Source: Gautieria morchelliformis (Eukaryota; Basidiomycota; Agaricomycetes; Gomphales; Gomphaceae). From it: a stretch of 64,000 nt of DNA. Where the stretch lies: the NCBI GenBank assembly GCA_015179125.1, contig WHVA01000207.1:62001-126000 (forward strand), in the 5' to 3' direction. This document shows positions 55,701-64,000 of this stretch, in pieces (position 1 is the stretch's first letter; each line of letters starts with the position of its first letter). The position numbers were made by a program, and so were the translations under genes. The notes beneath the pieces are model-generated. The model made no database searches and was not told the origin of the DNA. It saw only the letters and a list, made by a program, of their open reading frames with translations.

Positions 55701-58700
55701 CGTAAGCAGCAGCACGCATGTAAGGGTGAGAGAATCGCTGGGCCGCCTGCATGGCCAGGCCAAGGGAAATGTCGGTAGCAACATATTCGACTATTAGGTC
55801 GGGGAATTCGGGGAGGACGTTCACAAGATGCTGCGTGAGCATACCGGTACCGCAGCCGACTTCCAGAACACGAATGACTTTCTTCCCACAGCCGACCAAG
55901 TCGGTGAGGAGCTTCCGGAAAATCGACGCACTCGCTTCACACGAGGGGATCACGGTGTTTTGCGGGCCATAAAAGTCCTGCATGATGTTGACCTTGGAAT
56001 ACAGCGCTTGTACGGTAGCCTAATGAGTTATTAGTACAGAATAATAGGAGTTCGTATCATCGCATGACTCACCGTCGAAGAGGTAAATATATCGCGGTGG
56101 ACCTTAGCTACTCGTTCGGTCACATCAAAGTATGATGGATGAGCCGCACGTAAAGCCGTAATGCGATTTGGCGCTAGAGCATCCTGGTCCGTGAGTTTCT
56201 TTGCGACATCCTGTGCATAGTCCCAGTAGCGTTGACGATGACGCTGGGACAAGGCGGTCAGTCTACGCATGCTAACACGCACGGCAGAGATACACACCTC
56301 GACGCCAACGACTACTGATTCTGCCAAGGTCTTCTTGATAGTCTCAATGGCGAGCGCATCGAGAGTTGTCCACAGAGCACGCGTGTTGCGCGTGAGCTCC
56401 CGGATGGTGTGTACTTCTTCAGCAGGATGCAAAGGAATGGAAACTGGCTGCCATTCGAGCTGGTAACGTTTCTTGACAGGAGTACTGATGGATTTGGAGT
56501 GCCTTGTCATCTCAAACCCACGGATCGTGCAGAGTCTCGCGCCCCCGTTGTCGACAATGAAGATATCGACAGATATGCCCCCTGGGCATATAGGTGAGTA
56601 ACGATGGACCGTGATCATCGGACGGCCTACCTGGGGTCCAGTTCTTTAACACAAAGTGCGCTGCAATCTCTTCAGGCAGTGTGGCCACCGCAAGAGCATC
56701 ATGCAACTCGACGCGAGCAGCTCTTGACGGGAGGAAATAGTCCCGCTTCTCAAAGTCGAGGATGACCTGCTCGTGCTCCATGATGAAGAACATGCAGCCA
56801 TGGAACACGGCGTCCAAAATCACGGGATCGAAGCGGTACGAGCCAGATCTGCATGGAAAAGATAAGTTTTACCGGAGAATCTACAGGGGGCTCCACACAC
56901 TCTGGTAAGTCGACAGGTCCACGCAGAGTCGCGAGCACCTCATCTTGACCTTGAACGCAAGACGTTATACGCTTGAAGTCCGCGCTATAGTCCGCGAAGC
57001 CCTTGAAGCCATGCTCATACAGATCCTCAATGCGACATGGACGCATACATCGCTCTTGGATCCCTGTAAGATTGAGTGGCGCATCATCGGTACTCTCGAC
57101 GTCAAACGACAGGAGACCCTGCGAGTGAATGCGATCGAAAACAGGACCCTGGCGGCAAAAGTCAGTACAGGATTCTCACGCGATGCAACAAGTCACCTTG
57201 TGGGCCCAGCTCATATGTGTGCCGTGACTAAGCGAAGACGACGTTTTCACATGCCATCGTGTACCATCAAGCCCCACCTCAACAGTGGCGGGCACGTCGG
57301 CTGATAGTGGGAGTGCAGCAAGGAATTCAACGTCCGTGAGCGTGCGAGCGCCGAACTCGAGCGCCATCTCGATAAAGCCCGCAGCGGGCATGATCGGTTC
57401 TGAATTGACGACATGACCAGCGAGCAGCGGATGAGTCTTCGAGTTGATGCGCAGACGGGGATGATTCAGTGGCCCGTTATGCGAGAGTAGGAGGCGGTGG
57501 AAGGCGGGCGTGTCAGCATGGAACGGGACATGCTTCTTGCTGAAAGGGTATGCAGGAAGCTTAACATTAGGATCCCATGTAGGACTGCCGTTCAGCGCGT
57601 CGAAATCCACGTCGTATCCATTGGTAGCGAGGCGTCCGAGCGACTGGAGGAAAGCGGCGCCTTCGAGTAACTCGCCTGTCTTTGCAGGGCGACGCGAAGG
57701 GCAGGTAATTCGGGAGGAGTCGACACCAGCCGAAGAAACGTACGAGGACAGGACGGGATGTGGAGAGATCTCGACATAACACATGCTCGGGAAATGGTTG
57801 ACGAGCTGCTCCGTGACCTGGTGAAACAGAACGGGTTGCCGCGCATTGCGCCAGTAGTAGTCGACTGAAAACGGCTGCTCCCATTTCCCGCCGGTGACTG
57901 TGGAATACATCGTCGTCGTCGGCTTACCTGCTTGGGGGAATCGTGAAAATACCTCCCCAACATGCGACTCGCACTGATATTTGCACACATCCATCAAATA
58001 TGAATGCACTGGCACCGGGATCTTCAGTCGGCGCGCAAGTATGCCACGGGACTCTGCGAGCACACAGAGCTTGTCCACGAGTGCGACGACCCCGGCGACG
58101 CTGACACCATCGGGGGAGTTGTAGCACGCGAGAACCAGACTCTGCTCGCGTTTAACATCTTCGAGTATACCTTCCTTGGCCAGGACTTTGTCGATCATTG
58201 CCTGTGCTTCAAGCTCGCCGCATGCAACCGCCGCCATCCCACCACCAACACTCTCCGCGACGCTCATCATCTTGGCCCTCGCCACGGCAACCTCAACCGC
58301 CATCTGCTTTGGCGCCGCACCCGAGGCATAGAGGAGGGCCGTCTCACCCGCGCTGTGCCCGAGAACAACATCAGGCTTGACCCCAAAGCTTCCGAGCAAA
58401 TCAAAAAGTGCAATCTGAAAGATTGTCAGCGCCGGAAGCGTAACCGTCCACTCTGACGACCTGGTCGACGAGCGTGGCCCGTCTGAAGTACTAGGCTCGG
58501 CGAATAATCCCGAGGTCTCGATGAGGGAACACCCCATGACGGAGCGGTATGCATCATCGCACTCGAACACGCTTTGACGGAAAGCCGCATATTTAGCAAA
58601 GAGCTGACGACCCATGAGAACGTGCTGGGGGCCTTGTCCACTGAAGACGAAGGCAAGTGAGGGTCGCATGCGGGGTGCGAGTTGCGCTTCGCAAAAGGTG

Positions 58701-60673
58701 ACTGCCCTGGGGATCTTACTGTGGGGATAATAAATTGCATATGAGCGCCATGTGAGCTGGCGTGCTTGACGGCCGGCGAGCTTGGCAAGGAAGGGCACGG
58801 TGTCAGGCGAAGCACTCGTGACTGCATCTCTAAGGAGATCTGCCATCACGCCGGCTGAGCGCGGGGACAGGCCACCAGCCATAATGAGGAATGCATCAGT
58901 CGGATATGCACGATGCTCATATTGTGTGAACCCTCCGGGCGACTGCCGCACAGGACCCTCGAGGACGACATGCCCATTAGCACCGCCAATTCCGAAGCTG
59001 GAGAGAGAAACGAGGGCTTTCCCGGAGGGTGAGCGTGGGGAGAATGGTACAGGTGCCGTTGCCGGAACGTGAAGGTTGTATTCATTCCAATGAATTTTCC
59101 GGTTAGGCACAGAGAAGTTCGCAGTCGGAGGGACGACATTATTTGCGACCATGTGCGTTACTTTCAAGAGAGACGCAAGGAATGCTGTGATCTCAAGGTG
59201 GCTATCGTGAGGTGAGCGTGAGTCGTGTGATATGGGAATCCTACAGCTCAAGATACGTACCCAAGGTTACCTTTGACGCTTCCTGCTAGGACGGGCGCAT
59301 CATCTGGTTTCTTGAATTGCTCACCGACCCAATTAGCCTCTGTCGGGTCGCCTGCCGCAGTACCTACAATGAAAAGGGTTCAGCATGTGCCAGAACTGAA
59401 CATGGGACACAGCGCGCCTGTGGCGTGCATCTCAACAAAGTCTGCTTCTATAGGTTCTCTTCCGGCGCGCTTATAGGCACAAGTCATGGCGGCCTGCTGG
59501 GCCGCTGCTACGGGCGCGTTCAGAGGTGCCTGATTTCCTGCGGCGTTGATGGCGCTGCCAAGAATCTAACGGAAACGAAGTCAACGGGTCGGTTGATGTG
59601 AGATAAAAATTGGGAGAAGAAAGGGAGCTGGGGGGATGACTAGAGGGTGGCTCACCGTGCCGTAAACATGGTCCCCATCTCTCATTGCGTTCTCTAGCGG
59701 TTTCAGAACGATACATGCAACACCTTCACCTCGTGCAAAACCGTCTGCAGACGCATCAAAAGGTTTGCACTTGCCATCTTTGGCGAGAACGCCAGACTGT
59801 GAGTACTGGATCCATTCGTTAATCCTGTACAGCGTTAGATTACTACGTAATCCAGAATATATGCGTTCGGAAACGTAAAAACATACCTGAGGTTCACTTG
59901 TGCACCACCGACGATAGCGCTTTCACAGTCCCCGGATCTGAGGGCCTGAACGGCGAGATGGGTAGCTATGAGACTCGATGAGCAGGCCGTGTCCACTGGG
60001 AGCGAGGGACCGTGCAAGTCGAGGTGATACGATATCCTGTTGGCGATTGTGGCAGGAATACCGGCAAATGTCGCGGGGAGGGAATGCGGGTCCTGTGGAT
60101 TGAATGAGCATGAACTGAGTAGCGAGGGTACCAGAGAGACGACTGACAGCCTCGCCAAGCACACTGGCATCGTGTCCCACGCCTGCGGTATACACCCCGA
60201 CCTTGGCTCCTCTGTAGTTAATGCCTGCGTCCCGCAGAGCCAGAAAAGCATGCTCGACTAGTTTTCGGGTAGCGAGGGGGAGGGCGGCAGCATCTGCTGG
60301 GGGGATGCCGAACTCGAGGGGGTCAAAGAGTGTTGGCTGCGAGAGGAATGCGCCGGACTTGGGGGTAATGAGGTGGGAGAACCTGCGGATGTAATAAGTC
60401 AGCGGAGAAGATGTGTAGTTTCATAAAGGACGCACGCCTCGAGATTAAACCTGTCAGAGGGGATGGGAGAAAATGCCTCACGCCTGTCCAGGAGGAAAGG
60501 CCAGAATGACGCATAGTCGAGGTTGTGGTCTTGATGGCCTGAAGGAAACTCTGCGGAGACCCCGACCTTGGAAGGTGGTAAGAAAGTTGAGGATATAGAC
60601 AGGTACTCAAGGGACATACAACTGCAATAGGAGTATCGGGAGTGGAAGGGGAAGCAGCTGGTGAAGGAGACAT
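52739..60673 (-). CDS. highly reducing-type iterative polyketide synthase
   Basis: The start is [18 protein letters not shown] at 60673, with an intron directly before [10 protein letters not shown]. Ketosynthase (about 60640-58960): the DTACSSS active-site Cys near 59990, EMHATG near 59425 and [16 protein letters not shown]. Acyltransferase (about 58670-57700): [18 protein letters not shown] and GHSAGE. Dehydratase (about 57450-56600): [17 protein letters not shown]-methyltransferase (about 55980-55430): [15 protein letters not shown]. Enoylreductase-like region (about 54750-54100): [18 protein letters not shown], lacking the glycine-rich GGVG cofactor loop. Ketoreductase (about 53960-53250): [11 protein letters not shown] and [18 protein letters not shown]. 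Acyl carrier protein at the C-terminus: [13 protein letters not shown] with the phosphopantetheine Ser. There is no thioesterase. About ten short introns. The product is unknown, probably a methylated, partly reduced polyketide. I see no tailoring or regulator genes alongside. Confidence 0.92.
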
Positions 60674-61050
60674 GACGCTCGACTCTCAGAGGGTTGAGCG
60701 TGCGCAGAGCCTAGAGAGCAGATGTCAAGAGCATTATAAGATGTGCTGAATGGGTAGCTGTGTCTGAAACAATAAAAATACGCATATCAATATAAATTAA
60801 CATCAGAACGAGCTGTCTGGCATACGAACCCCCGATTGAATACTTGAAAAATACCTAACATGGTATTCACTCTTATAAGACACTGTAGGGCGCCATCTGC
60901 TGTGGACGCTTGGCGGTAGATTGTGCTAGACCATATCTTGCGATAGGTCGACGGACCGAAGCCACAGAGACCACATTGACCACATTCGCACGTGATCACC
61001 TTTGATCGCCGTCGGTGAAAAGTACTTAGCTGTTCTGGCGCACGTTCAAT

Positions 61051-61142
61051 GCTGGTGTCGTGCTCGTGCTCGAGTGCTCGTGTACAGCTAAGATTTCAGA
61101 AGCATGGTACACGAGCACTCGAGCCATAGCACGACTGACAGG
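61051..61142. repeat. long stem-loop (about 34-bp arms)
   Basis: CTCGAGTGCTCGTGTAC at about 61068-61084 is inverted as GTACACGAGCACTCGAG at about 61107-61123. The pairing extends outward through TGTCGTGCT on the left and AGCACGACTGACA on the right with a few mismatches. The loop is about 22 bases. Confidence 0.75.
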
Positions 61143-61453
61143 CTGATTCTCGATTTCGTATTCAGGCATTCGCGGCGTACTGGTATACCAAGTCACGGGA
61201 GGATAGGAGGAGTAGCAGAGTTTCCTCTCTATTGATCATAGACACGAGCCACCTGGAATTTGATATCATTCGATGGTCTATCGCCGAGAATGACCGTGCA
61301 TGCCTCTGCGTGATATAATGGGGATAATGTACGTATGGTTAGGTTCGATCAGCGCCTAACCATATATTATTCGCGCCACGACGATCATCAGCAAGATTGG
61401 CTTGTGTGACTTGTAATGTCACGCCGTTACGCGTAAGTTACGCTCCCCACGGC

Positions 61454-61734
61454 ACTGTAGTATTTACGACCATTTGCTCACATCACGCATCACGGTGACC
61501 TCTGAGCCGAGCCATTTTGGCCTGTCGTCGCGCATCACGGCCCCCTCTCTGAGCCACAGTCCAGGCGTCACGCGGCAGCAAAAACGAGGCTGACTGGCGT
61601 GGATCTGTGGCCGAAATTCAGGTTTGAGCCATGTTCAGCAGCATCACGCATCAAGCTACCCATTGATCCACTGAGCCTACGAAACCGGCGGGTCACGCTG
61701 AAAGGTCATGAGCAGATGGTCGTAATACTACAGT
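61454..61734. repeat. 281-bp segment bounded by inverted repeats
   Basis: ACTGTAGTATTTACGACCAT (start 61454) is inverted at the other end as ATGGTCGTAATACTACAGT (end 61734). The arms are about 26 bp with two differences. The interior contains repeated ATCACGCATCACGG-type words. It may be a small MITE; no clean target duplication was found. Confidence 0.55.
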
Positions 61735-61899
61735 ACTAGTATGCTATAAGACGGTACCAGCACGAGACACCGTTTTCGCGGAATCACTGCCGAAATCCGC
61801 GGCAGAACAAACGAACCGAGTATTCGCTCAGTTTTGTCCAGTTTTAGAAGCCTTGATCGAATTCGAGCAAAAATCGCCCACACTCGTTGCAGGCGCGAC

Positions 61900-62290
61900 T
61901 AGAGCTCGGCGCCGCACGGTATACGGGTACGTACGGCCGTATGTCGTACAGCCAACCTTGTACCGTATCTGTACCGTATCCTGGGCCACCAAACTGCTTG
62001 ACGGTATACGGTCGTACGGACTTTACGGGACTTGTGGGGCACTAAAGATGTATTATAGTCATAGTGATTATCTAGGTACAGTATGTGTTATATACTTATT
62101 CCATCATCAGACAAGCAGCGGTGGAGTGACATCGTCACCAGTTGTGACACTCGCTATACCGGCCAGGAATACTCCCTATGGTTATCAATGCAAATGGGTG
62201 GTAATCTAGTGTCATAGTGGCAGGTCATGGGAAGCCTCCTGACATCTTGATGTCTTGTCATAAGTGTGTATAATTCTGGTCTTATTATAC
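61900..62290 (+). mobile_element. hAT terminus fragment, relative of the element at 3904
   Basis: TAGAGCTCGGCGCCGCACGG matches the hAT terminal repeat TAGGGCTCGGCGCCGTACC with a few changes. The following about 170 bp also match the left hAT end, for example CACCAAACTGCT, the CCGTATCxGTACCGTATxC words, and ATGTATTA(T/C)AG...TATCTAGGTA. The opposite terminus is not visible, so this is a truncated or short non-autonomous copy. The right boundary is a guess. Confidence 0.7.
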
Positions 62291-62565
62291 TGATGTTTTG
62301 CCACCCCGTTGGAATTGGGTGAGCGGGGGGGCACCGGGTTAAAGGTCCAAACCGATATCTTGTTCTACGTGCCAGTTCTATATGCCAGTTCCACTATCAA
62401 TTCACGATCAGCATTATATCCTTTCAAAGTGCTCTCTACCGCAACTGTCAACCCCCAGCCTTATTGTCATGGCCATAGTGCTAGGGTCATTCGCCGGCGA
62501 TTCATCACATATTTTACTACTACATTTGTCTTCTAAGGGTGCCCTCCTGGAGATTCAATGGTTTT

Positions 62566-62880
62566 CTAAAGTCCATTGTCAGCGTCATCAAGGGCCCAGA
62601 ATATTTCCAACCCACCTGTTTTTCCGCTGCCTTCTCTGTGGCTGCTTTTCTCCTCCTTCTCCCAGCGTGCCTTATCCCTGCGCTCTTCTTTCTCTTTGTG
62701 CTCCTTTTCCCTGTGCTGCTCCTCCTGGCACTCTTTTTCCTTGTGTTCGCGTTTGTGCTCCTTGGCCACACGTTTCTTGGCCAATTCCTTTTCCACAGTA
62801 ACATCGACGAAGCGCTGTTTTAACTCAGCACTGGACATTTTAGAGAAATCGCCATTTTGATCCATTATGGCTAAGGACAA
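62566..62880 (-). pseudogene. remnant of the gypsy antisense reading frame
   Basis: The minus strand reads NGDFSKMSSAELKQRFVDVT followed by a charged stretch rich in EHKE and EKE. This matches the start of the antisense frame at 13883 (VDFSKMSSAEMKQHFADM) at roughly two residues in three, then shares the lysine/glutamate coiled-coil character. The cysteine cluster part is absent here because the element is truncated. Confidence 0.7.
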
Positions 62881-63419
62881 GACATGTTATCACTCCTGCC
62901 TATCTTTTGAACTCCGCCACATTGTTCACAAGTCACATGACCCAGTTTGTGGTCTTGCGGGGCTTGAACTTAGAGGGGAGATACTGTCACGACCATACTA
63001 TTCCAATTTCTGACACTCACTTCCACTTCATTTCTGACATCCTGATACTTCTGATATTCACACCCCTTGTTATATCCTTTCTCCATTCAACTCTATTACT
63101 TGGACCCTCCGGACTTGACTCACAGCACAGCAAGACCATAAGTCTGTCCCCTCTGGAGTCCTGTTGTTCTGTCTTGTCAAATATGCTTTCCATCCCCTTG
63201 TTCTTTTGCCCATTGTTCTTGACTCTACCCTGCACCCCCCCTTTGTAGTTCTTTGTTCCTGATTAGTTACTTACCCTGTATATCATATCTGACTTCCACT
63301 TCCTTCGGAACATGCTTATTAGTACATCATTATATGTTGCCTCAGCTTTTTGTATAAAAACCCTCTCATTGTATGTGTCAGGGGACACCCTGTTTTCCAG
63401 CTCCAACACCACCTTGAGT

Positions 63420-63530
63420 TCCGCTTCCATCTCTGACTTGGCTTCCATCTCTGACTTAGCTCCCATCTCTGACTTGGCTCCCATCTCCGACTCGGCTCCC
63501 ATCTCCGACTCGGCTCCCATCTCAGGATCC
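63420..63530. repeat. 18-bp tandem repeat within the LTR fragment
   Basis: About six units of GACTCGGCTCCCATCTCC-like sequence follow each other directly (minus strand reads repeated MGAESE/MEAKSE). The same kind of GGAA/GAG-rich periodic sequence appears in the related fragment at 1983-2192. Confidence 0.8.
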
Positions 63531-63620
63531 GCTTCTGGGGGAACCCCCACCAGTTCTGTTTGCTTCACCAATTCCACTCCACTCTCTGACTTCTGCCTTC
63601 GGAACAGTGTCGGGAGTCAA

Positions 63621-63641
63621 GTGAGTGAGTGAGTGAGTGAG
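63621..63641. repeat. (GTGA)5 microsatellite
   Basis: GTGAGTGAGTGAGTGAGTGA directly follows the end of the LTR-like fragment. It may have grown from the LTR end or target site and hides the exact element border. Confidence 0.85.
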
Positions 63642-64000
63642 TTAATCAATTAGAGTGCTCAAAGCACTTGGCGCTTATGGTGCACTGTAGCCAGTCATAC
63701 AAACAAAGGACTAGTCTAATCATGTGATGCCACTTTTAACCCTTCAGTCACTCCGACTTGTGTGCCTCACTCATCCCTTCAACACCCGCCGCCATGTTGT
63801 TATTAGTCATGGGAATGTGTGACAATTCCTTCTAACTTGGGATAGTGACGCAATAGCGTTTCGTAAGGTTTGAGCGTAGCCATGGGACCATGGGTTCTAG
63901 GGCTAGGCCTAGATGTTAAGCGAGAAACACCCAATGCCTGATCCGGTAACATCAATATTGTTGAGAATGAAGGATGGCCGTTTTTGGAATGGGGAGCTTT
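63642..64000. other. unassigned right edge
   Basis: No feature seen in the last 359 bases. Confidence 0.4.

Larger units (their letters stand above)
60674..61899. other. PKS upstream region with inverted repeats
   Basis: No gene seen. This region must hold the PKS promoter near 60690-60800. Further out it contains two inverted-repeat structures, listed separately, and several copies of a GCATCACG word between 61485 and 61660. Confidence 0.5.
62566..63620 (+). mobile_element. truncated Ty3/gypsy relative of the 13068-21099 element
   Basis: A polypurine-like AGAGGGGAGATAC ends at 62984 and is followed by an LTR-like region from TGTCACGACC (62985) to about 63620. The PPT region is the inverse equivalent of the one beside the LTR at 13760. 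To its left, the minus strand of 62566-62880 carries the start of the same antisense reading frame found in the larger element. Only the 3' part of the element is present; the rest of pol and gag are missing, so it is a broken, older fossil. It lies in the opposite orientation to the 13-21 kb element. Confidence 0.7.

Noticed and set aside
50391-60673. Polyketide biosynthetic gene cluster
   Set aside because: Neighbours (IPMK, unknown gene, Rap1) are not tailoring, transport or regulator genes; the P450-like gene is 22 kb away beyond housekeeping genes.

Overview
The window looks like nuclear DNA of a filamentous basidiomycete, most likely an Agaricomycete. Genes carry many short GT-AG introns (about 40-70 bp), are packed head to head or tail to tail, and include families typical of that group: an F-box/LRR-type gene, a THI20-type fusion, a highly reducing-type polyketide synthase, and a protein resembling the basidiomycete domain DUF6697. 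I cannot fix the genus. All calls come from reading the sequence by eye; no search was run.

Layout. From 1 to about 30 kb the window is a transposon nest with few living genes. Two solo LTRs of one family (1589-3670 and 8061-9088) each sit in their own 5-bp target duplication. A 401-bp foldback MITE lies inside the first. A 6.2-kb hAT DNA transposon (3904-10130, 8-bp target duplication GTCAAAGC) carries the second solo LTR and another MITE, and the middle of its transposase gene is inverted. At 12-26 kb an F-box gene is split by a Ty1/copia element (12891-25432, target duplication TCAAC). The 5' LTR of that element is itself split by a Ty3/gypsy element (13068-21099, target duplication CTACT). 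The gypsy element has an unusual reading frame antisense to gag-pol with a Zn2Cys6-like cysteine pattern, and is saturated with the pentamer CGGAA.

From 30.5 to 60.7 kb lies a gene-dense host block: a small P450-like protein (+), a conserved unknown gene (-), a THI20-like HMP-P kinase/TenA thiamine gene (-), an SLC41/MgtE-type Mg2+ transporter (+), a coiled-coil protein with a SUMO-interacting-like motif (-), an RNA polymerase I A34.5-like subunit (+), the SAGA subunit ADA3/NGG1 (-), a Rap1-like telomere protein (+), an unknown multi-exon gene (-), inositol polyphosphate multikinase (+) and a 7.9-kb polyketide synthase with KS-AT-DH-MT-(degenerate ER)-KR-ACP (-). Housekeeping genes (thiamine, Mg2+, Pol I, SAGA, telomere, inositol phosphate) are interleaved; the PKS has no recognisable tailoring genes next to it.

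From 60.7 kb to the end the sequence is again repetitive: inverted repeats, a hAT terminus (61900 on) related to the left hAT element, and a truncated relative of the gypsy element (about 62566-63620) in the opposite orientation. That fragment keeps the start of the same antisense reading frame, which makes the antisense frame the most interesting candidate for something little described.
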